Source: Pseudomonas sp. CHM02 (lineage in GTDB: Bacteria; Pseudomonadota; Gammaproteobacteria; Pseudomonadales; Pseudomonadaceae). From it: 35,856 bases of DNA. Location of the stretch: assembly GCF_000612585.1 (NCBI RefSeq), contig NZ_JFCA01000066.1, positions 1 through 35,856 of the forward strand. Reading direction: 5' to 3'. A program made the translations under genes and the position numbers. The notes beneath the pieces are model-generated. The model saw only the letters and a program-made list of their open reading frames with translations, was not told the origin of the DNA and ran no database searches. Below, one piece after another: positions 15,923-22,532 of this stretch (the first letter of the stretch is position 1; each line of letters opens with the position of its first letter).

Positions 15923-16777
15923 ATGGCCTCCCACGAAGTGCTGCAAGCGTTTGTCCAGGCGGCCACCCAAGGTTCGTTTTCCGCGGCGGCGCGCAAGCTG
16001 GGCAAGAGCCAGTCCACCGTCAGCGCGGCGGTGGCGAGCCTGGAGATTGACCTGGATGTGGTGCTGTTCGATCGCAGCAGCCGCAAGCCGACACTGACGC
16101 CGGCCGGCCATGTGCTGCTGCAGCGCGCCGAACAGGTGCTGGAGGCCAGCAGTCGCCTTGAGTTGGTGGCGAGTCAGCTATCCCAGGGGTTGGAGCCGAA
16201 GGTAACCATCGCCATGTCCGATACGTACCAGTCGGAACGCTTTGAGCTCGCCCTCAAGGCCTTCGAACAGCGCTACCCAGACCTTGAACTGGAATGGCTG
16301 ATCGCGGAGTGCGAAGACTTGATCGCCCTGGTGCAAAGCGGCCGGGCACAGATTGCCCTGATCGAGGCCCAGGAGGTTTACCCACCCGACCTGACTCACT
16401 CGCCCGTGGCCGAACGCGCGGAAATCGCGTTGTTCGTCGCGCCCACCCACGCATTGACCCGCGTAGAAAACATCGACCCGCACGCCTTGCAGCAACACCG
16501 TGAACTGCGTCTGGCAAGCATCATCAGCCCCAACGAAACACGCCCCTCGGGCCGTGTGTGGTCGGCGCCGAGTTTTCTGATGCTGATGGAGATGGCTCAA
16601 CTGGGCTTCGGCTGGGCGCAATTGCCACGCTGGCTGGTGGAGCGCTTCGGCAATGCCGGGCTGGTTGAGCTCAACGTTCGCGGCTGGCCACGCTCGGTGG
16701 CAGTGGATGCGCTGTGGTCGCGGCAGCATCCGCCGGGGCCGGCGGGAAGCTGGATGTTGAGCCAGATGCTTGAATAA
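15923..16777 (+). CDS. LysR family regulator, probable regulator of the PACE gene (284 aa)
   Basis: Helix-turn-helix at residues 5-50 (FVQAATQGSFSAAARKLG, KSQSTVSAAVASLEIDLD), then a substrate-binding domain about 88-280 (VTIAMSDTYQSERFELALKAF). LysR genes divergent to PACE transporters are common and usually regulate them, as for AceR and AceI in Acinetobacter. The start at 15923 has a weak AAGGCG site upstream. No partner gene follows; the next gene is convergent. Confidence 0.9.
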   Translation: MASHEVLQAFVQAATQGSFSAAARKLGKSQSTVSAAVASLEIDLDVVLFDRSSRKPTLTPAGHVLLQRAEQVLEASSRLELVASQLSQGLEPKVTIAMSDTYQSERFELALKAFEQRYPDLELEWLIAECEDLIALVQSGRAQIALIEAQEVYPPDLTHSPVAERAEIALFVAPTHALTRVENIDPHALQQHRELRLASIISPNETRPSGRVWSAPSFLMLMEMAQLGFGWAQLPRWLVERFGNAGLVELNVRGWPRSVAVDALWSRQHPPGPAGSWMLSQMLE

Positions 16778-16810
16778 TTTCGCCTGGCCAATACACATCA
16801 AACTTCAGGC

Positions 16811-16832
16811 GTTGGCTTGCCAGCCATAGCGG
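16811..16832. repeat. Degenerate single REP
   Basis: GTTGGCTTGCCAGCCATAGC resembles a REP core (GCTGGCTTGCC...GATAGC) with substitutions and has no inverted partner. It lies between convergent LysR genes. Confidence 0.4.
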
Positions 16833-16858
16833 TGTGTCAGTCCAACGTGGATCGCCCG

Positions 16859-17701
16859 TCAGGCCGCTACGAGCTGCGGCGGGCGGTGGGTCTGGAAATA
16901 TTCGTGCAGGGCACGTAATGCGGGCAACGCCAATGCTTGAGCGGCGAAGCACAATCCGACTCGGCGTGTGGGTGCCGGCAGGTGCCATTCACGAATCACC
17001 ACGCCTGCCCGCTCGGCCACCAGCGACTGCGGCAGCATCGCCACGCCCACACCGGCCGCCACCATGTGCAACGCCTGGGTCAGCGACCCCGCATGCCCGG
17101 CAACCGATTGCGGCGAGCGGCCATACAAGGCCATCAAACGTTGATGGGAGTCGTGTTGCGGGCAGGTGATCCAGTCTTCAATCGGTGCCCAGGCCTGTTC
17201 CTTGCCTGGTTGCGCCATCGGGTGCGCAGCGGGCAATGCCATCACGTAGGACTCTTCCCAAAGCGGCAGGAACAATTCGTCCTCGCAGCACATTTCCTCC
17301 ACGGCCAGGCGCCCTTCGCCTTCGCAGCCTTCCTGCAGGGTCAGCAGTAACCCCGGCAGACCTTGGTGCGCCATGCGCAAGAAAGTTTCGATCTGGCTGT
17401 CGGCAATGTCGCCCTCCACGCCCAGTTCCAGGGTGATGCGATTTTCGCGTCCGCGAAACAGACGGCTCAACGCCTCGGCTTCCGCCACCATGCGCCGTGC
17501 CTGGGGGTACAGCACCCGCGCTTCGGCGCTGACGTCCACGCCCCGTGGCTGGCGTACGAACAGCGCCACGCCCAACTCGTCTTCCAACTGTTTGATGGTC
17601 ACCGACAAGGTCGGCTGGCTGATGAACAAACGCTGGGCCGCGGCGGTGATATTGCGTTCTTCAAAGACCGCGAGAAATGCCTTCAGGTGACGAACATCCA
17701 T
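16859..17701 (-). CDS. LysR family regulator (280 aa)
   Basis: Helix-turn-helix at about 1-60 (MDVRHLKAFLAVFEERNIT, then AAQRLFISQPTLSVTIKQLE); substrate-binding domain about 88-275. The start at 17701 fits the family N-terminus; an in-frame ATG at 17773 would add 24 residues that do not look like LysR. Divergent from an SDR gene 111 bp away, with an 8-bp perfect inverted repeat in the gap, so the pair repeats the layout at 13.6-15.4 kb. Its ligand is unknown. Confidence 0.91.
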   Translation of the reverse strand: MDVRHLKAFLAVFEERNITAAAQRLFISQPTLSVTIKQLEDELGVALFVRQPRGVDVSAEARVLYPQARRMVAEAEALSRLFRGRENRITLELGVEGDIADSQIETFLRMAHQGLPGLLLTLQEGCEGEGRLAVEEMCCEDELFLPLWEESYVMALPAAHPMAQPGKEQAWAPIEDWITCPQHDSHQRLMALYGRSPQSVAGHAGSLTQALHMVAAGVGVAMLPQSLVAERAGVVIREWHLPAPTRRVGLCFAAQALALPALRALHEYFQTHRPPQLVAA

Positions 17702-17724
17702 AGCTGAATCCGATGGCTGACAGA

Positions 17725-17800
17725 GGAATAAGGCATTTTTCAGCCTTGACGACGGTAAATATACTGCGGCCACGTTTCAGTTATCGCTTTTTCTTATTCC
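17725..17800. promoter_or_regulatory. Wide inverted repeat in LysR-SDR divergent gap
   Basis: GGAATAAG (17725-17732) is mirrored by CTTATTCC (17793-17800), 60 bp apart centre to arm. TATACT at 17760-17765 is a possible -10 for the SDR gene. The arms could be two contact sites of the LysR tetramer. Confidence 0.3.
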
Positions 17801-17812
17801 AGGAGTTACTTC

Positions 17813-18538
17813 ATGAGCAAGCCACTGATCATCATCACCGGTGCCAGCTCCGGTATCGGCGAAGCCACCGCCCGCCGGTTGTCGGCCGCCGGCCACCCGT
17901 TGTTGCTGTTGGCGCGTCGCATTGATCGCCTTAACGACCTCGGCCTGCCGAACACCTTGAACCGTGGCGTCGACATCACCGACCGCGCTGCCCTGGTTGC
18001 CGCGGTTCAGGAAGCCGAAGCCCAATTCGGCCCGGCCGATGCGCTGATCAACAATGCCGGCGTGATGCTGCTGGGCGCAGTCAGCGAGCAAGACCCGGCG
18101 CAGTGGGAGCAGATGCTCGACGTCAATGTGAAAGGCCTGCTCAACGGCATCCACGCAGTGGCGGGCAGCATGGTTGCGCGCAAGGGCGGCACCATCATCA
18201 ACGTCAGTTCGGTGGCCGGGCGCAAGACCTTCCCCAATCACGTGGCGTATGTAGGTACCAAGTTCGCCGTGCATGGGATTTCGGAAAACCTGCGTGAAGA
18301 ATTGTCGCCAAGCAATGTGCGCGTGATCACTATCGCCCCGGGGGCAGTGGAAACCGAACTGCTCAGCCACACCACCGACGAAGCGATCAAGACCGGCTAC
18401 CAGGCCTGGAAACAGGACATGGGGGGCACCGTACTCAGCGCCGATGACGTGGCGTCGGCGATTGCCTATGCCTACCAACAGCCGCAGCATGTGTGCATTC
18501 GCGAGATCGTGTTGGCGGCGACGCGTCAGCAGCCATAA
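17813..18538 (+). CDS. Short-chain dehydrogenase/reductase (241 aa)
   Basis: Classical SDR with TGASSGIGEAT (9-19), NNAGVMLLG (about 81), Ser in INVSSVAGRKTF (about 133), YVGTK catalytic Tyr-Lys (about 146-150) and PGAVETELLSH. It resembles YdfG-like serine/3-hydroxy acid dehydrogenases and clavulanate-dehydrogenase-like SDRs; the substrate cannot be named. CAGGAG lies 8 bases before the ATG. Divergent from a LysR gene, its likely regulator. It shares only the general SDR fold with the other SDR of the window. Confidence 0.92.
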   Translation: MSKPLIIITGASSGIGEATARRLSAAGHPLLLLARRIDRLNDLGLPNTLNRGVDITDRAALVAAVQEAEAQFGPADALINNAGVMLLGAVSEQDPAQWEQMLDVNVKGLLNGIHAVAGSMVARKGGTIINVSSVAGRKTFPNHVAYVGTKFAVHGISENLREELSPSNVRVITIAPGAVETELLSHTTDEAIKTGYQAWKQDMGGTVLSADDVASAIAYAYQQPQHVCIREIVLAATRQQP

Positions 18539-18566
18539 CCCGGATAGTGCAAACAACTCGGTTCAC

Positions 18567-18594
18567 TGTGGGAGCTGGCTTGCCTGCGCCCACA
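18567..18594. repeat. Solitary REP (GCTGGC type)
   Basis: TGTGGGAGCTGGCTTGCCTG starts at 18567 and ends in CCCACA (18589-18594), as if a REPIN had lost its interior and second head. It lies between the SDR gene and the convergent end of the sigma factor gene. Confidence 0.75.
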
Positions 18595-18603
18595 TTTGGA
18601 CCA

Positions 18604-19827
18604 TCAGCGTTGGAGGGACTGCAGCTCGGCCAGGCGCCTTTCGAGGAAGCGTTTTTCCGGAGCCTGCTGGGTCAGTGACAGGGCTTTTTCGTAGGCTGCT
18701 CGCGCCTCTTCGACACGCCCCAATTGCCGACAAAACTCCCCCTGCGCCGAATACACCCAGTGGTAATCCAACAGCTCGCCCCGCGCCAGAATCCCCTCCA
18801 CTTGCTGCAAACCCGCCAGCGGCCCGTCCCGCATGGCCACCGCCACGGCGCGGTTCAGTGCGACTACGGGTGACGGCATTGCCCTGAGCAATACATCGTA
18901 GAGCCCGACGATCTGCGGCCAGTCCGTCTCATCGGCACGGGCGGCTTCGGCATGCACCGCCGCGATCGCCGCCTGCAAGCCATACGGGCCAAAGCGTCGA
19001 GTGCCCAGCGCCTGCTCTGCCAATGCGCAGCCTTCGGCAATCAGGGACGCGTCCCACAACGATCGGTCCTGTTCATCCAACAGCACCAACTCTCCGTTGG
19101 CCGAGGTACGCGCCGAGCGGCGGGATTCGTGCAACAGCATCAGCGCCAGCAGCCCCATGACTTCCGGCTCGGGCAGCAACTCCATGAGCAAACGCCCCAG
19201 CCGAATGGCTTCACGCGTCAACTCCTCGCGGGTCAGGTCGGCGCCCATGGACGCCGAATAACCCTCGTTGAACACCAGGTAAATCACCTGCAACACGCTG
19301 TCGAGGCGTTCGGGCAACTCGGCCAGGGACGGCACCTGATACGGGATTCTGGCCTCGCGGATCTTGCCCTTGGCCCGCACGATGCGCTGGGCGATGGTGG
19401 CCGGCGTGGCCAGGAACGCCCGGGCGATTTCCTCGGTGGTGAGGTCGCAGATCTCACGCAACGTCAGCGCCGCCTGCGCGTCGGCGGCCAGCGCCGGGTG
19501 GCAGCACGTGAAGATCAGGCGCAGGCGGTCGTCCTCCACGTCTTCATCACTCCAGTCAGCCGCCTCCAGTGCGTCGGCCTGCTCCTGCAACAACGGGGTA
19601 AAACGTGCCTGGCGGCGCAGACGGTCGATGGCCTTGAAGCGCCCGGTCGACACCAGCCACGCGCGCGGATTGTCCGGCACACCGTCCAGCGGCCAGCGCT
19701 GTACCGCGACCAAAAACGCTTCGTGCAGGGCTTCCTCGGCCAAATCGAAGTCGCCCAGCAAGCGAATCAGCGTTGCGAGTACCCGGCGTGATTCGCTGCG
19801 GTAGATAGCATCGACCGAGAAGGTCAA
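18604..19827 (-). CDS. ECF42-type RNA polymerase sigma factor with TPR-like C-terminal extension (407 aa)
   Basis: Sigma region 2 is at about 15-80 (DLAEEALHEAFLVAVQRWP, DNPRAWLVSTGRFKAIDRLR) and region 4 at about 120-175 (LTLREICDLTTEEIARAFL, ATIAQRIVRAKGKIREA). The remaining about 220 residues form a helical, TPR-like domain (NEGYSAS, VALNRAVAVAM, AYEKALSLTQ) typical of ECF42 (COG4941). Family knowledge: no anti-sigma factor; the extension is needed for activity. The start is taken as TTG at 19827, overlapping the TGA of the SRPBCC gene in TTGA, because no ATG or GTG lies near the family N-terminus. Last gene of a four-gene operon with a DGPF gene. Confidence 0.9.
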   Translation of the reverse strand: MTFSVDAIYRSESRRVLATLIRLLGDFDLAEEALHEAFLVAVQRWPLDGVPDNPRAWLVSTGRFKAIDRLRRQARFTPLLQEQADALEAADWSDEDVEDDRLRLIFTCCHPALAADAQAALTLREICDLTTEEIARAFLATPATIAQRIVRAKGKIREARIPYQVPSLAELPERLDSVLQVIYLVFNEGYSASMGADLTREELTREAIRLGRLLMELLPEPEVMGLLALMLLHESRRSARTSANGELVLLDEQDRSLWDASLIAEGCALAEQALGTRRFGPYGLQAAIAAVHAEAARADETDWPQIVGLYDVLLRAMPSPVVALNRAVAVAMRDGPLAGLQQVEGILARGELLDYHWVYSAQGEFCRQLGRVEEARAAYEKALSLTQQAPEKRFLERRLAELQSLQR

Positions 19828-20303
19828 TCGTGCATGCCCTGGGTCACCAACGTTACCAGCCGATCCAGGCTCTGGCCCCAGCCGTCGTGAAAGCCCATGG
19901 CTTCGTGCGCCTGTTTGTCTTCGGCACTCCAGTGCAGGGCGCGGGCGGTGTAGAGGGTTTTGTTGCCGTCGACTTCCTGCAGGGTCACTTCGGCGGTCAT
20001 GAATGGCTTGCCCGACGGAATCCAGCCCGGCGTGAAGGCATCGGTGAACACCAATCGCCGTGGCGCGACGATCTCCAGGAATACGCCCTGGGTGGGGTAT
20101 TCGGTGCCGTCGGGCGCACGCATCAAGGTGCGAAACAGGCCACCGACCCACAGGTTCATTTCACACTCGGGGGTGGTCATGCCGTGGGGGCCCCACCATT
20201 GCTGGAGCAAGGCGGGTTCGGTCCAGGCACGGAACACGCGGCTGCGCGGCGCATCGATCAGGCGGCTGATGGACAGTTCAAACTCGGCAGGTTGCGTAGA
20301 CAT
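19824..20303 (-). CDS. SRPBCC / AHSA1 family protein (159 aa)
   Basis: A START-like ligand-binding fold protein. Family blocks are ISRLIDAPRSRVFRAWTEP (10-28), LLQQWWGPHGMTTP (32-45) and the C-terminal HDGWGQSLDRLVTLV. Proteins of this type bind hydrophobic ligands or aid Hsp90-type chaperones in eukaryotes; the role here is unknown. AAGAGG lies ahead of the ATG at 20303. It follows the DGPF gene by 34 bp and its stop overlaps the start of the sigma factor gene. AHSA1-like genes recur beside ECF42 sigma genes. Confidence 0.9.
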   Translation of the reverse strand: MSTQPAEFELSISRLIDAPRSRVFRAWTEPALLQQWWGPHGMTTPECEMNLWVGGLFRTLMRAPDGTEYPTQGVFLEIVAPRRLVFTDAFTPGWIPSGKPFMTAEVTLQEVDGNKTLYTARALHWSAEDKQAHEAMGFHDGWGQSLDRLVTLVTQGMHD

Positions 20304-20337
20304 GGGGTAAACCTCTTGAGTCTTATGGTTGTTGTGT

Positions 20338-20682
20338 TCAGAGATTCAATTCACGCACGGGGCGCACTTCCACACTGCCGACCCGGGCGGCCGGAATGCC
20401 ACCGGCCACCTGGATCGCTTCGTTCAAATCCCGCGCCTCGATCAGGTAGAACCCGGCGAGCTGCTCCTTGGTCTCGGCAAACGGCCCGTCGGTGATCGAC
20501 AGCTTGCCATTGCGCATGCGCACGGTGGTGGCGGTGGTCACCGACTCCAGCGGCTCGGCGGCGAGCATGCGCCCGCTGGCTTGAACAGACTGCGCGTAGG
20601 CGAAGCACTCCGGGTCTGCGGGACTGTCCGGCGAGCTGTGCAGCACCTGTTCGTTGCTGTAGATCAGGCAGAGGTATTTCAT
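20338..20682 (-). CDS. YCII-related DGPF protein (114 aa)
   Basis: A small ferredoxin-like-fold protein of the YCII family, MKYLCLIYSNEQ at the N-terminus and the hallmark DGPF at residues 65-68 (ITDGPFAETKEQLAGFYLIE). DGPF proteins are the conserved partners of ECF42 sigma factors; enzymatic activity has not been established to my knowledge. CGGAG lies upstream of the ATG. It is 42 bp after the NTF2-like gene and 34 bp before the SRPBCC gene, so it is in the same transcript. Confidence 0.92.
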   Translation of the reverse strand: MKYLCLIYSNEQVLHSSPDSPADPECFAYAQSVQASGRMLAAEPLESVTTATTVRMRNGKLSITDGPFAETKEQLAGFYLIEARDLNEAIQVAGGIPAARVGSVEVRPVRELNL

Positions 20683-20724
20683 GGGTTTCTCCGTTTTCGG
20701 ACTACTGACTATAGATCGCGGTGG

Positions 20725-21144
20725 TCAAGGTTTCAGGTCGAACAGACCAGTGCCGGTTTCCATGTCGAAAGGCGCGGACCAATGCTCATGCACCACCTTC
20801 CATTGGCCATTGATGCGTTGGTAGCCGGCCGTCACGCGCATCCAGCAGGTCTTGAGCACGCCATCCGGCCCAGTGCCACCGCAGTGGGCGAGCCAGTGGG
20901 CAAAGGCGCTGTCGTCTGCGGCGACGATATGCAGCTCATGAAAGTCAAACACGCCGGGGCCGGGGCAGAACTCCATGCAGGCCTGCCAGTGCGCCTGGTA
21001 AGCGGCCTTGCCCTTGAATTGCAGGGCATTAACGGCGTCGAACGCGACGATATCGTCAGCGTAAAAGCTGACAATTTTCTCGACATCCTTGGCGGTGACA
21101 GCTTGTTTCCATTGTTCGATCAAGGTGTTGATGGCAGTGCTCAT
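20725..21144 (-). CDS. NTF2-like / SnoaL-like (YybH-type) protein (139 aa)
   Basis: A cone-shaped alpha+beta barrel family: INTLIEQWKQAVTAKDVEKI, FYADDIVAFDAVNALQFKGK and GQWKVVHEHWSAPFD are the typical helix, strand and C-terminal blocks of YybH/SgcJ-like ketosteroid-isomerase folds. The function is unknown. The start at 21144 has an ideal AAGGAG 8 bases upstream; an open frame to 21261 exists but runs through the promoter. First gene of the sigma factor operon, behind an ECF42-type promoter. Confidence 0.9.
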   Translation of the reverse strand: MSTAINTLIEQWKQAVTAKDVEKIVSFYADDIVAFDAVNALQFKGKAAYQAHWQACMEFCPGPGVFDFHELHIVAADDSAFAHWLAHCGGTGPDGVLKTCWMRVTAGYQRINGQWKVVHEHWSAPFDMETGTGLFDLKP

Positions 21145-21186
21145 GGCGATACTCCTTGGGTAGAAAACATCACTGAAGACACCCTT

Positions 21187-21214
21187 GGTCGAATGGCCCT
21201 TCGATAAATCGACA
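21187..21214 (-). promoter_or_regulatory. ECF42-type promoter of the NTF2-DGPF-SRPBCC-sigma operon
   Basis: On the minus strand, -35 TGTCGA (21214-21209), 17-bp spacer, -10 CGACC (21191-21187), about 40 bp before the start codon. This equals the ECF42 target motif as I recall it from work on Streptomyces venezuelae (TGTCGA and CGA/TC). It implies that the sigma factor drives its own operon. Confidence 0.75.
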
Positions 21215-21292
21215 ACCCGCTTAAAAATAATTTCGCCCCCGGCAAACCCGCTAGAATCCACGCCTCTTTGTAGGATTTCGGATGCACCACCG

Positions 21293-21793
21293 ATGGAAAC
21301 CCGCCTCGTCGCCTATGAGACGCTGAGCCTTGTACAGAAACAGCAACTCGACACCCTGCAAGTGCATCCCGAGCAACTGGCGTATTCCGGTGATATCTAC
21401 TGTGCGCTGAACAGCCTGCTGGTCAACCCCAACCCCGGTGCCATCAAAGGCTTCGCCCTGCTCGCCGACGACCTGCCCGTGGCCTTCCTGCTGCTCAAAC
21501 GCCCACCCTGCCTGCCCCACTGGGCCGATGAACACTGCGCGACCTTGCACGCCTTGCAGGTGGATCGGCATCAACAAGGGCGTGGATTCGGCAAGGCCTG
21601 CTTGCAAGCCCTACCGGCGGCGGCACTGGACGCGTGGCCGCAGATCAAGGGCCTGGAATTGTCGGTGGACGCCGACAATGTGGCAGCGATGGGGTTGTAT
21701 CTGTCGGCCGGTTGGGTCGATAGCGGGGAAGCGTATAAAGGGCGGATCGGGTATGAGCGCAGATTGAAGAGGGTGTTTAACCCAGCCCTTTGA
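21293..21793 (+). CDS. GNAT family N-acetyltransferase (166 aa)
   Basis: Acetyl-CoA-dependent N-acetyltransferase fold. The acetyl-CoA loop is seen as LQVDRHQQGRGFGKACLQAL (Q/R-x-x-G-x-G type, about 85-105), followed by LELSVDADNVAAMGLYLSAGW (about 122-142) with the usual N-x-x-A-x-x-L-Y-x-x-x-G-F/W pattern. The acceptor is unknown. The start at 21293 fits the family; TAGAAT at 21252-21257 is a possible -10. Divergent from the ECF42 operon and convergent with the GyrI-like gene. Confidence 0.88.
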   Translation: METRLVAYETLSLVQKQQLDTLQVHPEQLAYSGDIYCALNSLLVNPNPGAIKGFALLADDLPVAFLLLKRPPCLPHWADEHCATLHALQVDRHQQGRGFGKACLQALPAAALDAWPQIKGLELSVDADNVAAMGLYLSAGWVDSGEAYKGRIGYERRLKRVFNPAL

Positions 21794-21843
21794 TGTCACG
21801 TAAACATGACTTTCAGACGTTAATGTCCTGTTTACGTGACATC
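21792..21843. repeat. Long perfect inverted repeat between convergent genes
   Basis: Left arm GATGTCACGTAAACA (21792-21806) and right arm TGTTTACGTGACATC (21829-21843) are exact reverse complements; past one mismatch GAC pairs with GTC. It overlaps the GNAT stop codon (TGA, 21791-21793) and has no T-run. It is unrelated to the REP families. It could be a bidirectional terminator or a protein-binding site. Confidence 0.8.
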
Positions 21844-21853
21844 GGCTAGTGCT

Positions 21854-22336
21854 TCAGACTCTTTCGCCCACCGGCAGCCAGATCTCCACCGTACCGGTGC
21901 CTTTGCGTGCGTCAAAGTCGGCGCTGTAGCGCTCGAAATCCGCGCCCATCACCTTGTAGCCCGAATGCGGCAGCCATTCGAACATGATGCGCTCGTAGGT
22001 TTGCTCAAGCGCCTGCACAGGCCCGTAATGCGGGAACACAGCATAGTTGAGCGGCGGAATTTCAATGAACTCGAAGTTGCTCGGCACGTCGCCTTTGGTG
22101 GGGACTTCAACACCCGCCATGTAGTCGAATTCGCCATGCTTGGGGTTATGGCATACCCCATAGGTCACACCGCCAACGCGCTGTTTGATGTCTTTGATGC
22201 ACGTATCGAACAACTCCCACAATTTGGGGATATCGCCCACGGTGGCCTTCGAATAACGCCCCTGCACCCCGGCGATCACCAGGGCTTTACCGGCTTCCAT
22301 GCGTGGCTCCAACGGTTGTTTTGTCTGCTGATCCAT
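21854..22336 (-). CDS. GyrI-like / AraC-effector-binding domain protein (160 aa)
   Basis: A stand-alone effector-binding domain (GyrI-like small-molecule-binding fold), as found at the C-terminus of Rob and BmrR: ALVIAGVQGRYSK (about 19-31), VTYGVCHNP, FDYMAGVEV, IPPLNYAVFPHYGP and FERYSADFD with the conserved acidic residues. Such proteins bind or hydrolyse hydrophobic compounds; no DNA-binding domain is attached. AGGAG lies 8 bases before the ATG at 22336; an upstream in-frame ATG at 22366 would place that site inside the gene. Confidence 0.87.
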   Translation of the reverse strand: MDQQTKQPLEPRMEAGKALVIAGVQGRYSKATVGDIPKLWELFDTCIKDIKQRVGGVTYGVCHNPKHGEFDYMAGVEVPTKGDVPSNFEFIEIPPLNYAVFPHYGPVQALEQTYERIMFEWLPHSGYKVMGADFERYSADFDARKGTGTVEIWLPVGERV

Positions 22337-22408
22337 ACGAACAGTCTCCTTCTTATGAGGGAACAAACCCGCATCGAGTATAGGGGCATATCCATGCTGT
22401 ACTCCATG

Positions 22409-22423
22409 CAGAAAATTTTTCTA
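22409..22423. promoter_or_regulatory. Perfect Lrp consensus site upstream of alaC
   Basis: CAGAAAATTTTTCTA fits YAGHAWATTWTDCTR at all 15 positions and contains the 6-1-6 palindrome AGAAAA-T-TTTTCT. It is 110 bp before the alaC start codon, inside the divergent gap. Confidence 0.6.
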
Positions 22424-22532
22424 CGCATCTGGACAACTGGCCATCATCGACCGTATTGTCTGCCCCGCAGGCCACCGCAGTGGCCGACGTCGCTCGGACG
22501 GTTCCGGGCGCTTACGTACTCTCGAGGCAACA

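Noticed and set aside
19828..20151. N-terminal extension of the sigma factor upstream of the TTG.
   Set aside because: This part lies inside the SRPBCC gene in another frame and shows no sigma region 2 features.
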